Both the position numbers and the translations under genes were made by a program. Shown here piece after piece: positions 1 to 8,029 of a DNA stretch of 64,000 nucleotides (position 1 is the stretch's first letter; each line of letters opens with the position of its first letter). This stretch comes from Methylobacterium sp. E-065 (lineage in GTDB: Bacteria; Pseudomonadota; Alphaproteobacteria; Rhizobiales; Beijerinckiaceae): assembly GCF_022829605.1 (NCBI RefSeq), contig NZ_JAKSYD010000153.1:1-64000 (forward strand), given 5' to 3'. The notes under the pieces were generated by a model, which saw only the letters and a list, made by a program, of their open reading frames with translations, searched no databases and was not told the origin of the DNA.

Positions 1-1073
1 AGTCGGTGGCGATCAACACCATGATCCTGTCGCTGCTCTACCGGCTGAAGCCGGAGGAGTGCCGCCTGATCATGGTCGATCCCAAGATGCTGGAGCTGTC
101 GGTCTATGACGGCATCCCGCACCTGCTCTCCCCGGTCGTGACCGACCCCAAGAAGGCGGTGATCGCCCTCAAATGGGCCGTGCGCGAGATGGAGGAGCGC
201 TACAAGAAGATGTCCAAGATCGCGGTGCGGAACATCGACGGCTACAACGCCCGGGTTGCGGAAGCCGCCGCCCGCGGCGAGGTCCTGACCCGGACCGTGC
301 AGACCGGATTTGACCGTCATACCGGCGAGGCGGTCTACGAGGACGAGGCCATGGACCTCGCGCCGCTGCCGTACATCGTGATCGTGGTCGACGAGATGGC
401 CGACCTGATGATGGTGGCCGGCAAGGACATCGAGGGCGCGATCCAGCGTCTGGCCCAGATGGCACGCGCGGCCGGCATCCATCTGATCATGGCGACCCAG
501 CGCCCGTCGGTGGACGTGATCACCGGCACGATCAAGGCGAACTTCCCGACCCGAATCAGCTTCCAGGTGACCAGCAAGATCGATAGCCGCACGATCCTGG
601 GGGAGATGGGCGCGGAGCAGCTGCTGGGTCAGGGCGACATGCTGTTCATGGCCGGCGGCGGGCGCACGACCCGGGTGCACGGGCCGTTCTGCTCGGACAG
701 CGAGGTCGAGACCGTGGTCGCCCACCTCAAGCGCCAGGGCCGCCCCAGCTACCTCGACGCCGTCACGGCCGATGACGAGGAAGGTGCCTTGGAGAAGGGC
801 GCCAAGGGCAAGGCCGGTGCGGCGGAGCTGGAACTCGACGGCGCGGTGTTCGACCAGGGCTCCTTCGGCGAGACCGGCGGCGACCTCTACGACCAAGCCG
901 TGCAGGTGGTGCTGCGCGACCAGAAGGCCTCGACCAGCTACATCCAGCGCCGCCTGCAGATCGGCTACAACCGCGCCGCCTCGCTGATGGAGCGGATGGA
1001 GGTCGAGGGCATCGTCGGCCCGGCCAACCATGCCGGCAAGCGCGAGATCCTGGTGGAGGATGCGGTCGGCTGA
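1..1073 (+). CDS. ftsK: DNA translocase FtsK, C-terminal part (5' truncated by window edge)
   Basis: Septum-anchored ATPase that pumps chromosomal DNA and activates dimer resolution at dif during division. The window opens inside the Walker A loop: the first complete codons read SVAINTMI, the sequence that follows GTGK in FtsK. The Walker B segment [12 protein letters not shown] lies near residue 125 and the RecA-like motor continues through [15 protein letters not shown]. After an acidic, Lys-rich linker, the last ~65 residues (from [10 protein letters not shown]) are the winged-helix gamma domain that reads KOPS sequences. The N-terminal membrane domain and linker lie outside the window. 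Stop codon TGA at 1071-1073. Identification is secure; only the start is missing. Confidence 0.96.
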   Translation, partial: SVAINTMILSLLYRLKPEECRLIMVDPKMLELSVYDGIPHLLSPVVTDPKKAVIALKWAVREMEERYKKMSKIAVRNIDGYNARVAEAAARGEVLTRTVQTGFDRHTGEAVYEDEAMDLAPLPYIVIVVDEMADLMMVAGKDIEGAIQRLAQMARAAGIHLIMATQRPSVDVITGTIKANFPTRISFQVTSKIDSRTILGEMGAEQLLGQGDMLFMAGGGRTTRVHGPFCSDSEVETVVAHLKRQGRPSYLDAVTADDEEGALEKGAKGKAGAAELELDGAVFDQGSFGETGGDLYDQAVQVVLRDQKASTSYIQRRLQIGYNRAASLMERMEVEGIVGPANHAGKREILVEDAVG

Positions 1074-1482
1074 GGATCGTGGGGCGCCGGCGCATCCACG
1101 GGGGGCCTCCCCCGCTGGAGCTACGATGTTCAGACATCTCGGACTGAAGCGCGGGGCTCCCTCTCCCCGCGCGGGGAGAGGCCCGCATGGACCACGTCGT
1201 CCGTGCGGGAAGCGAAGCGGCGGCGAGGGGGCGGCTCTGGAAGATACTCCTCCGTTCGAGCCCTCTCACCTCCGGCTGCCGCCTCGCTCCGGCGATGACA
1301 AGGTCGCTGGAGCCCCCTCCGTGCTCGCGGGGCGAGGGGGGATCCCAGTCGGCACATCGCGAGGGCGATTGCCCCGTTCGCACACTCACTATCCAAAGCG
1401 CAAAAATTTTCGCTCGTTCCCGGAACCTACCCTTCATCCGCACGTTACGCGCGTGCGGGGCCTGAAAATGGGCTCGCTTGAG
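1074..1482. other. non-coding interval between ftsK and the heat-shock cluster
   Basis: About 400 bases with no convincing gene; the frames across it have Arg/Pro-rich, low-complexity translations typical of GC-rich non-coding DNA. It contains the 20-bp palindrome listed separately and, further on, an AT-richer patch around 1380-1440 (cactatccaaag, caaaaattttcg) that could hold the promoter for the Hsp20 gene. I could not match a sigma-32 promoter with confidence. Confidence 0.5.
1161..1180. repeat. perfect 20-bp palindrome, possible terminator of ftsK
   Basis: CTCTCCCCGC followed immediately by its exact reverse complement, 88 bases after the ftsK stop. It can form a very GC-rich stem but has no T-tract, so intrinsic termination is unproven. 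A related, imperfect version (CTCTCCCCGCACGTGGAGTG) lies after another gene end at about 4558, suggesting a dispersed repeat family. Confidence 0.55.
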
Positions 1483-1542
1483 GGCGCCGGACCCGGTGTC
1501 TGGCGTCGCTTGTAGTCACGTTGCTCACAGGAGGATGTGGTT
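1483..1542 (+). promoter_or_regulatory. candidate ROSE-type RNA thermometer in the hsp20 5' leader
   Basis: The last 26 leader bases fold into a hairpin with left arm CACGTTGCTC (1517-1526), loop ACAG and right arm GAGGATGTG (1531-1539). The right arm contains most of the Shine-Dalgarno sequence GGAGGA (1530-1535). Pairing is complete except for one bulged G in TTGCT. That UUGCU with an unpaired G facing the Shine-Dalgarno is the hallmark of ROSE elements, which block translation of rhizobial small heat-shock genes at low temperature. A second hairpin lies just upstream (GGCGCCG 1483-1489, loop GACC, CGGTGTC 1494-1500, with two G-U pairs). Structure was derived by eye; function is inferred. 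Confidence 0.75.
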
Positions 1543-2031
1543 ATGAGGACTTACGACGTTTCGCCCCTGTTCCGGTCGTCAATCGGGTTCGACCGCCTGT
1601 TCGAGCTGCTCAACCAAGCCGAGCGCGTCGAGCCGTCCACCGCTTGGCCGCCCTACAACATCGAGAAGGTCGCCGAGGATGAGTACCGCATCACCATGGC
1701 GGTGGCGGGCTTCACGGCCGACGAGATCGAGCTGACCCAGCAGGACACCACCCTCCTCGTCGCCGGCCAGAAGGCCGCTCAGGAGGGCGAGAAGCAGTGT
1801 CTGCACCGCGGCATCGCAGCCCGAACCTTCCGGCAGACGTTCAATCTGGCCGAGCACGTGAAGGTGGTGGACGCGAGCCTGGAGAACGGCCTGCTCACCG
1901 TCGCGCTGAAGCGCGAGGTGCCGGAGGCCCTGAAGCCCCGCCGCATCGCCATCGGCGGCGTCACGGCGACGGCGGGCCAGGACAACGCCCCGACGCAGAT
2001 CAGCCGCGTGCGCGAGGCCCAGGCGGCCTGA
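1543..2031 (+). CDS. small heat-shock protein, Hsp20 family (first copy)
   Basis: ATP-independent holdase chaperone that binds unfolding cytoplasmic proteins, related to rhizobial HspA/E. coli IbpA. The 162-residue product begins MRTYDVSPLFRSSIGFDRLF, the typical class A opening, followed by an alpha-crystallin domain from about residue 38 (WPPYNIEKVAEDEYRITMAV) to the terminal strands (LENGLLTVALKREVPEALKP). ATG 1543 is preferred over the in-frame GTG at 1537, because GGAGGA at 1530-1535 is correctly spaced only for 1543. The leader carries a ROSE-like hairpin that sequesters this Shine-Dalgarno, so heat induction at the translation level is expected. Confidence 0.93.
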   Translation: MRTYDVSPLFRSSIGFDRLFELLNQAERVEPSTAWPPYNIEKVAEDEYRITMAVAGFTADEIELTQQDTTLLVAGQKAAQEGEKQCLHRGIAARTFRQTFNLAEHVKVVDASLENGLLTVALKREVPEALKPRRIAIGGVTATAGQDNAPTQISRVREAQAA

Positions 2032-2159
2032 TCCCGCATCCGCCGGCCCGGGCTCCGCCGGGGCCGGACGGACGCCATTCCAGACGACACTCTCTTGGGG
2101 GTCCCCGGACCCGGGGGCCCGCTCCCGCAACTGGCAACATCTGCGATGGAGAGAGCATC

Positions 2160-2696
2160 ATGAGCGTGAGAGATCTAATTCCCTGGAACCGCAGCACCGG
2201 CACCCCCGCCCCGGCCAGCCTGCCGAGCGAGCCGACGAGCCCGTTCCTGGCCCTGCACCGCGAGGTGAACCGCCTGTTCGACGACGTGTTCAACGGGTTC
2301 GGCGTGCCGAGCCTGGCGCATATGAGCCTCGCGACTCGGAGCGTCGGCTGGCCGAACGTCGAGGTGGTGGAGGCGGAGGGCGGCGCCCTGCGCGTCTCTG
2401 CCGAGCTGCCCGGGCTCGACGAGAAGGATGTCGAGCTCCTGGTCGAGGATGGCGTGCTCACCCTGAAGGGCGAGAAGCGCGCCGAGACCACCGACAAGGA
2501 GCGCGGCTATTCCGAGCGCAGCTACGGCCGCTTCGAGCGGTCGATCGCGCTGCCCTTCGCGGTGCAGGACGATAAGGCCGAGGCGACCTTCCGCAACGGC
2601 GTCCTCACCGTGACGCTGCCACGCTCGGCCGAGGTGCCGGAGCGTCGGCGCCGCATCGCGATCAACGGCGGCGGTGCTTCGGCGGCCAAGCACTGA
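2160..2696 (+). CDS. small heat-shock protein, Hsp20 family (second copy)
   Basis: A second, diverged alpha-crystallin chaperone of 178 residues. Residues ~28-40 (FLALHREVNRLFDDVFNGF) are the conserved N-terminal helix of bacterial class B Hsp20 proteins. The alpha-crystallin domain follows (WPNVEVVEAEGGALRVSAEL, LLVEDGVLTLKGEK, FRNGVLTVTLP) and ends with a basic tail. ATG 2160 follows GGAGAG. It lies 128 bases after the first Hsp20 gene on the same strand, so co-induction is likely. Its leader contains CTCCC and GGAGAGAGC segments that could pair, but no clear ROSE signature. Class A plus class B pairs commonly form mixed chaperone systems. Confidence 0.93.
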   Translation: MSVRDLIPWNRSTGTPAPASLPSEPTSPFLALHREVNRLFDDVFNGFGVPSLAHMSLATRSVGWPNVEVVEAEGGALRVSAELPGLDEKDVELLVEDGVLTLKGEKRAETTDKERGYSERSYGRFERSIALPFAVQDDKAEATFRNGVLTVTLPRSAEVPERRRRIAINGGGASAAKH

Positions 2697-2814
2697 GCGG
2701 CGCCGAGGCGGTTGAGACCGAACGCATGACGGAGCGGCCGGCGCGTCCTCCAAAGGGGGCGTGCCGGCCCATTCCAGCCTTTGCCCGCCTGCGGCGGGTC
2801 CCGAGGAGGATTTC

Positions 2815-3258
2815 ATGCAGCAGATCGACATTCATCCCATTCAGGCCGGCCCGGTCGGTGCCGGTATCGAGCGCCTGGGCGTCGAGCGTCTGGGCCCGGT
2901 GACGGCCGCCAACCTGCGGCCGCCGGCGGTCGACCCGTTCGAGGCCTTCGTGGCGCCGGGCGACGTCTTCCGGCAGCCCCGCGAGGTGCTGACCTATCCG
3001 GGCTTATCGGTCGCCGAGAAGCGGGCGATCCTGGCCTCCTGGGCCTCCGACGCCCGGGCGGTCGAGTCCAACCCGACCCTGCGTTGCCTGCCGGGCTGCC
3101 GGGCCGAGCCCGTCCCGATCGACGAGATCCTGGAGGCGCTCCAGGCCCTCGACGAGGGCTCCCCTGCGCCGGCTGCGCCGCGCCGACCGCTCTTCCCGGC
3201 GGCCTTCACCCGGCGCTGGGACGGAGGCCGGAGAGCGCCCGGATCTGCCTTGAACTGA
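2815..3258 (+). CDS. conserved hypothetical protein of the heat-shock cluster
   Basis: A 147-residue cytoplasmic protein of unknown function; no signal peptide or membrane segment. ATG 2815 has an ideal upstream GAGGAGGA at 2803-2810. The core (residues ~40-80) reads DPFEAFVAPGDVF, then EVLTYPGLSVAEKRAILASW and a following acidic ASDARAVES. The same pattern, VF-x2-P-x2-VL-x2-P-x-L-x4-K-x2-IL-x2-WA-x-D, recurs at the C-terminus of the protein at 3745-4482. I recall similar short domains in stress-related proteins of Hyphomicrobiales but cannot name a family. Position right behind two Hsp20 genes suggests a stress role. Confidence 0.8.
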   Translation: MQQIDIHPIQAGPVGAGIERLGVERLGPVTAANLRPPAVDPFEAFVAPGDVFRQPREVLTYPGLSVAEKRAILASWASDARAVESNPTLRCLPGCRAEPVPIDEILEALQALDEGSPAPAAPRRPLFPAAFTRRWDGGRRAPGSALN

Positions 3259-3274
3259 ACCGGGAGGGCGTTCC

Positions 3275-3619
3275 ATGACGATGGTCCACCTGAACAATCC
3301 GCATCACGACCTCTGGCGCCGGCGGCGGCACCGCGCCCGCAACCAGGCGGGCGTGACCAACGAGTCCATGCTGGTCAGCTGGCTGCTGACCGCCGTGATG
3401 TGCCTCGCCCTGGCGGCGCCCTGCCCGCCCGCGGCCCTGCCCTGGGTGGCGGCCGGGCTGCTGAGCCTGTCGGGCTTCGCGTGGCTCGGCCTCGCCCTGA
3501 TCCGGGGCGTCCCGCCGGGCGCATCCCCCGCCCTGACGGCCTGGGACGCCGCGCTGCTGTCTTTCGCGGCGAGCTTCGGCGTCCAGACGGCTGCGCGGCT
3601 CGGGCTCCTCGGAGCCTGA
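3275..3619 (+). CDS. small membrane protein of the heat-shock cluster
   Basis: A 114-residue protein of unknown function. It has a strongly basic N-terminus (WRRRRHRARNQ, residues ~14-24) followed by about three hydrophobic segments: residues ~32-46, ~50-72 (LPWVAAGLLSLSGFAWLGLA) and a weaker one near 90-112. The basic stretch implies a cytoplasmic N-terminus. ATG 3275 follows GGGAGG and sits only 16 bases after the preceding stop, so the two genes are almost certainly co-transcribed. No family recognised. Confidence 0.75.
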   Translation: MTMVHLNNPHHDLWRRRRHRARNQAGVTNESMLVSWLLTAVMCLALAAPCPPAALPWVAAGLLSLSGFAWLGLALIRGVPPGASPALTAWDAALLSFAASFGVQTAARLGLLGA

Positions 3620-3744
3620 CACCCGTGAACGATAGCCATGCGCCTTACCCCGGAGGATGCCACCGGCCCCCGGGGTGAGGCGGGATCGGGGCCCGGCAGA
3701 GCTCCGGTCCCGGTCGCGATACTGAGATATGTCGGGAGGTCACC

Positions 3745-4482
3745 ATGGAGGAACGGACGATCGAAGCTGGCCACAACAACCCGCCCATGGCGGTGCCGCC
3801 CGGCTGGCTCGCCGGCCGCACGGCCCGGATCCGGCGCCGCGAGCGCCCGGTCGACACCGCGGGCCGCGCCCGGACGGGGACGTGGCTCCTCACCGTCGAG
3901 CGCGAGACGCCGCCCGAAATCGAGCCCCTGATGGGCTGGACAGCCGGCGACGATCCCCTCGCCACGCAGGTTCAGCTCGGCTTTCCCACCCGGGCCGAGG
4001 CGATTGCCTATACCGAGCGCCACGGCCTGACCGACACGGTCGAGCCGGAGACCGCCGTCACGGGCCCGACCCCGGTCGCGCCGACGATCCCGTCCTGGCG
4101 GCCCGGCCTGCGGCCGCGGCCTCCGCACCCACCGGCTCGACGCGCCGCGGGGCGCCGCCGGGCCACACCGGAGCTTCCGGATCTGGAGCGGGCGCTGGTC
4201 AACCCGGCGGCGGTGTTCGCCGCGCCCGCGCAGGTGCTCGACCATCCTCGGCTGCTGCCCGGCTGCAAGCGGGAGATCCTGCGGCGCTGGGCCTGGGATG
4301 AGTACCTGAAGGAGGTGGCGGCCGCCGAAGGCATGGCCGAGGGCGAGCCGTCGCAGCTCGACGCCGTGACGGCCGCACTCCTGGCGCTCGGCGAGACCTG
4401 GCGTCCCCACCCGGCCGCGCCGGCCGCCGCAATGCCCGTGTCGGAGGAGCGCGCCTCAAGGGATCTCGCGCGGGCCGCATGA
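3745..4482 (+). CDS. NDUFS4-like (complex I 18-kDa subunit) domain protein with C-terminal shared stress-cluster domain
   Basis: A 245-residue two-domain protein. Residues ~27-105 match the ETC complex I NDUFS4/AQDQ pattern: ARIRRRERPV, then TGTWLLTVE, IEPLMGWTAGDDPLATQVQL and FPTRAEAIAYTERHGL. An N-terminal GHNNPP motif precedes it. A Pro/Arg-rich linker (~115-145) leads to a C-terminal domain (~150-205: NPAAVFAAPAQVLDHP, CKREILRRWAWDEYL, AEGM) shared with the protein at 2815-3258. ATG 3745 follows GGGAGGT. No nuo genes are nearby, so it is either a stress-expressed complex I accessory subunit or a derived protein with another role. Domain identity is recognised from memory; the fusion is seen directly. 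Confidence 0.78.
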   Translation: MEERTIEAGHNNPPMAVPPGWLAGRTARIRRRERPVDTAGRARTGTWLLTVERETPPEIEPLMGWTAGDDPLATQVQLGFPTRAEAIAYTERHGLTDTVEPETAVTGPTPVAPTIPSWRPGLRPRPPHPPARRAAGRRRATPELPDLERALVNPAAVFAAPAQVLDHPRLLPGCKREILRRWAWDEYLKEVAAAEGMAEGEPSQLDAVTAALLALGETWRPHPAAPAAAMPVSEERASRDLARAA

Positions 4483-4557
4483 GGCCGGATCGAGCGCGGG
4501 TCCTCTCTGCCGCTCGGGCTGGGAGATTCATAGGGGACGGTCTGAAGCCCGCGCGCG

Positions 4558-4590
4558 CCTCTCCCCGCACGTGGAGTGGGGGGAACACGG
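4558..4590. repeat. imperfect palindrome between convergent genes
   Basis: CTCTCCCCGCACGTGGAGTGGGG, a degenerate relative of the perfect palindrome at 1161-1180, located between the plus-strand gene ending at 4482 and galM ending at 4666 on the minus strand. Placement suggests a shared terminator or REP-like element. Confidence 0.4.
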
Positions 4591-4665
4591 CGTTCAGCCG
4601 CGGCGCAGCCGGCACCGTGCGAATCCGCTTGCACCGCGCAGGAGCCGCTGTGAGACCAGCGTCGC

Positions 4666-5706
4666 CTATGCCACCGAGAACCGGAACTCCGTGGCCGCCG
4701 AAAAGGTCTCGCCGGGGCGCAGCACCGCGGACGGGAAGCTCGGGTGGTTCGGGGCGTCGGGGAAGCCTTGCGTCTCGAAGCAGACTCCGTCGCCGGAGCG
4801 ATAGATCCGGCCGGACGGCCCGATCAGCGTGCCGTCGAGATTGTTGCCGCTGTAGAGCTGCAGCGCCGGTTGCGTGGTCCACACGTCGAGCCGGCGCCCG
4901 CTGCCGGGATCGATGCAGGTCGCAGCCGGCCGTAGGGTCCCGGCCGGGCCGCGCAGCGCGAAGGTGTGGTCGTAGCCCTTGGCGTAGGCGACCTGCGGAT
5001 CCCCGGTCCGGATCCGCTCCTCCAAGGTCCGCGGATCGCGAAAGTCGAACGGCGTCCCGGCGACAGGCTGGAGCGCGCCGGTCGGGATCTGGGTCGCATC
5101 GGTCGGCGCGAAGGCATCGGCCTCCACCTGCACCCGATGGCCGAGGACGCTGCCCGCCCCCTCCCCGGCGAGGTTGAAGTAGCTGTGGTTGGTGAGGTTC
5201 AGGATCGTGGGCCGGTCGGTCTGGGCGGCATAATCGATGCGCAGCACCCCGTCCGCCGGCAGGCTGTAGGTCACGCGGACGTCGAGGGTCCCGGGGAACC
5301 CCTCCTCCCCGTCCGGCGAGCGGCGGCTCAGGACGAGGCGCGTCGCGTCGGAGCCTTCCACCCGCCACAGGCGCCTGCCGAAGTTCTGCGGGCCGCCGTG
5401 CAGGGTGTTGGGCCCCTCGTTCACCGGCAGCTGATAGCCGTGTCCGTCGAGGCTGAAGCGCCCGTTCGCGATCCGGTTGGCGTAGCGGCCGACGATCGCG
5501 CCGAAGCTCGGGCTCACGGTCTCGTAGCCCTTGAGCGTCGCGAGGCCGAGCACGACGTTGGCCGTGCGCCCGTCCCGGTCGGGCACCTCGATCGCCGTGA
5601 CGACGGCGCCGAATTCGATGACGGCGACCCGCAACGAGTCCCGGCTCAGGCTATGGCGGGCGACCGGGTGGCCATCCGCGGTCCGTCCGAAGGTCTCGGC
5701 CGGCAT
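4666..5706 (-). CDS. galM: aldose 1-epimerase (mutarotase)
   Basis: Interconverts alpha and beta anomers of aldoses such as galactose and glucose. The 346-residue product shows the family motifs: GAVVTAIEVPDRDG, GRYANRIANGRF, NEGPNTLHGG, the catalytic-His segment LTNHSYFNLAGEG, YDHTFAL, and the catalytic-Glu region near the C-terminus (GVCFETQGFPDAPNHPSFPS). ATG 5706 is chosen because the upstream in-frame extension to 5793 would overlap the preceding gene by over 80 bases and reads as Arg-rich noise; from 5706 it starts 4 bases after that gene's stop. It is probably translationally coupled with the nuclease-fold gene upstream. Confidence 0.93.
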   Translation of the reverse strand: MPAETFGRTADGHPVARHSLSRDSLRVAVIEFGAVVTAIEVPDRDGRTANVVLGLATLKGYETVSPSFGAIVGRYANRIANGRFSLDGHGYQLPVNEGPNTLHGGPQNFGRRLWRVEGSDATRLVLSRRSPDGEEGFPGTLDVRVTYSLPADGVLRIDYAAQTDRPTILNLTNHSYFNLAGEGAGSVLGHRVQVEADAFAPTDATQIPTGALQPVAGTPFDFRDPRTLEERIRTGDPQVAYAKGYDHTFALRGPAGTLRPAATCIDPGSGRRLDVWTTQPALQLYSGNNLDGTLIGPSGRIYRSGDGVCFETQGFPDAPNHPSFPSAVLRPGETFSAATEFRFSVA

Positions 5707-5710
5707 CCGC

Positions 5711-6994
5711 CTAGCGCTTCCACACGCCGAGCCGCTCGCTCCGGGCGTGATCCTCGGCCGCGACCAGTTCGGGGCTCGCCTCCGGGGAGGCACGGCCGCC
5801 GCCGTTGAACAGCACCACCTCGGAGATGTCGCGCCCGTCCACGAGGCAGTTCATGGTGGCGCTGCCGGGGGCGGGCTGGCAGGTCACTTGCCGGCTGCCG
5901 ATGTAGCGGGCCAGTTCCTCCGCCTGTCCGCCCCGCACCCACTCGACGCCGAACAGGTGCACCACCTTGCCGCCAACCTTGAGGGTCGCGGTGTCGATCA
6001 CCTGCGCCTGTCCCGCGATGGCGTTCGGCGGCAATGGTGTGTCGGGCTCGGCATCGCCCGCGGTTTCAGGGGGCGGCGTGACCGTATCGGGGGCGGCGGA
6101 CGGCGCGCTCGGGGTGCCCCCACCCTGGGCCGCACTGTTCGGGGCTGTGCCGTTCGGAGCCGTACTGTTCGGAGCCTCCCCGCGGGACGCCGCCGGAGCG
6201 GCGGGGCGCGGCGCGATCGGCCCGCTTCTCTCCAGGACAAGACCGGCGGCGATCACAGCCACCAGCGTGCCGGCGGCCGCACCCAGGAGCAGGCGGCGCT
6301 GCCGGTGGGACCCGTCATCCACGCCGCCGAAGCCGAACCGGTCGCGCAGGCGATCCCGGCCGTCGCGGAGCGTCTCGCCGAACCGGCCGGGCCCGCTGTT
6401 CCAGGCCGCCGCCGGATCCGTCCCCGGGGCTGCTCCGCCCGCCCCCTCGGCCGGGCTGGCGAGCCGGCCGCGCAGGCGCGTCCGCAGGGTCGCGAACCGG
6501 CCGGCGGCGTTTTGGGCCAGGACGCGACCCTGCTCGGAGGAGCGCTCCGCCAGGGAGCGGGCCCGTTCGGACTGCGCGCCGACGAAGCGTGCGGTGGCGG
6601 CCTTCATCTCGTAGGCGCCGGTCAGCAGGGCCGAATCCCGGGGCTCCTCGATAGCGGGCGCGGCCGGTTCGACCTCCGGCTCGGGGGGGAGGAACAGGGC
6701 GGGATGGCGGCTGCGCAGTTCCACGACGAGATCCGCCAGGGTCATCGGTGCATCGGACCCGTCCCGGTGGCGCACGACACCCTGCCGGTCGAGCACGCGG
6801 ATGCCGGTCCCGGCCTCATCGGGGATGCAGGCGGCCTCGGCCAGAAGTTCGAGGGTCCGCACCGCCACGGGCCGCGGGCGGGCGCGGGCAATCTCCTCCC
6901 GGATCGCCGCGCGCAGGGCGTGGCGGCTGGGATCGTCGAGGGCCGGACGGGCCGGTTCCGCCTCCTGTTGCTCCACCAGAGTCGACGACGTCAT
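5711..6994 (-). CDS. single-pass membrane protein with degenerate staphylococcal-nuclease-like domain
   Basis: A 427-residue protein. Residues 1-~230 are charged and helical. One transmembrane segment (RRLLLGAAAGTLVAVIAAGL, ~238-257) is followed by a long Ala/Pro/Ser/Asn linker and a C-terminal SNase-like fold (from GQAQVIDTATLKVGGK, ~328, to SERLGVWKR). In active SNases the core reads VxDGDT...VRLxGIDAPE; here it is VIDTATL...VHLFGVEWVRG, so catalytic Asp and Arg positions look replaced. It is probably non-catalytic and periplasmic. It precedes galM by 4 bases. Function unknown. Confidence 0.75.
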   Translation of the reverse strand: MTSSTLVEQQEAEPARPALDDPSRHALRAAIREEIARARPRPVAVRTLELLAEAACIPDEAGTGIRVLDRQGVVRHRDGSDAPMTLADLVVELRSRHPALFLPPEPEVEPAAPAIEEPRDSALLTGAYEMKAATARFVGAQSERARSLAERSSEQGRVLAQNAAGRFATLRTRLRGRLASPAEGAGGAAPGTDPAAAWNSGPGRFGETLRDGRDRLRDRFGFGGVDDGSHRQRRLLLGAAAGTLVAVIAAGLVLERSGPIAPRPAAPAASRGEAPNSTAPNGTAPNSAAQGGGTPSAPSAAPDTVTPPPETAGDAEPDTPLPPNAIAGQAQVIDTATLKVGGKVVHLFGVEWVRGGQAEELARYIGSRQVTCQPAPGSATMNCLVDGRDISEVVLFNGGGRASPEASPELVAAEDHARSERLGVWKR

Positions 6995-7126
6995 TCACCC
7001 GATCCCGGCACCACCCAGGCGCGGCCCGGAATCGATCGGCCGGGGCCTGCGCGGGAGCGCCTTACAATACATCTGATCGCCGGGATTCGTCTCCTCGGCG
7101 ATCCGCCGCACGCGGCGACAGGCTCC

Positions 7127-8029
7127 TTACGCCTTGCCGGGCGAGGCGGCCAGGGTCCCGGCCTGGATGCTCCGCCGCAGGACACGGCCGGTCTCGCCCA
7201 GGATGTAGGGCCGCGCGCCGGCAAAACCCACCTCCAGGATCAGCTCGGCCTCGCCGATGGACACGGCGCCGCGCCCCGGATTGGCGGTGCGGAACTCGAC
7301 CAGCGTGCGGATCGTGCAGGTCTCGGCGTCGCAAGCGGCGCGCATGGCCCGCGGCTCATAGCGCCGCTCGGGCCAGCGCTGGACGAAGCTGCGCTTCTCG
7401 GCGACGAGCCCCGCCGTGGTGACCGGACGGCCGTAGAAGCGCACGCGCGACGCGTAGTACCGGGTCGCCGCGCCCACCATGGTGTCGTCGGACCCCGAGA
7501 CGGTGGCGAGGTAGCTCGCCGTCAGCGCCCGGGCGGCGGCGACGCGCTCGGCCGACACGCCCGGTGCCGGGCCGAATGCGGCCGGCGTCTCCGCAAGGCG
7601 GTGCGGACGATGGGTCTCCTGACGCGCTTCCTGGCGCGCTTCGTGGTGCTCCCGGCGGCGCAGGCTCTCGCGGACCGGCGGACGCTCCAGGGCAGCCGCC
7701 CGCTTCGGACCCGGCGCCCGCGTCGCCGCAGCCTTCGGCAGGGCGTCCTCGCCGGGTTCCGGCTTGGCGGCCTGACGGACCGGCGCGGCGTCGCGCGGCG
7801 TCTCGGGCTGGGCCTTCGCGGCATTCGTCTCCGGGTTCTGGGGCATGGCGGCCTTCAGCGATTCCTTCGCGGCACCGGCGGCCCGCGGCGGCGGGTCGAC
7901 CCAGCCCCCCTGGCTCGCCGCGCCCTGCTGCTGGGCCGCAGCCGTGCCCGCGAGGGCGAGCGGCAGGAGCATGCCAAGGACGAGCGATTGGGTGCGTGCC
8001 TGGAGTCGGGCGGGGCGGGTGGCGGACAT
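7127..8029 (-). CDS. secreted protein with NTF2/SnoaL-like C-terminal domain
   Basis: A 300-residue exported protein of unknown function. ATG 8029 follows GGAAGG and opens a clear Sec signal peptide (basic start, hydrophobic LVLGMLLPLALAGTAAA, likely cleavage before QQQ). An Ala/Pro/Arg/Glu-rich low-complexity region covers ~30-150. The C-terminal ~130 residues (SYLATVSGSDDTMVGAATRY, FYGRPVT, AEKRSFVQRWPERRY, a two-Cys segment ACDAETCTI) have the look of a cone-shaped NTF2-like fold often seen at the end of exported proteins in Hyphomicrobiales. The longer frame up to 8119 lacks a plausible start. Confidence 0.72.
   Translation of the reverse strand: MSATRPARLQARTQSLVLGMLLPLALAGTAAAQQQGAASQGGWVDPPPRAAGAAKESLKAAMPQNPETNAAKAQPETPRDAAPVRQAAKPEPGEDALPKAAATRAPGPKRAAALERPPVRESLRRREHHEARQEARQETHRPHRLAETPAAFGPAPGVSAERVAAARALTASYLATVSGSDDTMVGAATRYYASRVRFYGRPVTTAGLVAEKRSFVQRWPERRYEPRAMRAACDAETCTIRTLVEFRTANPGRGAVSIGEAELILEVGFAGARPYILGETGRVLRRSIQAGTLAASPGKA

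Noticed and set aside
2100..2159. second ROSE element ahead of the second hsp20 gene
   Set aside because: CTCCC and GGAGAGAGC segments can pair weakly, but the TTGCT signature is absent and the loop is long.
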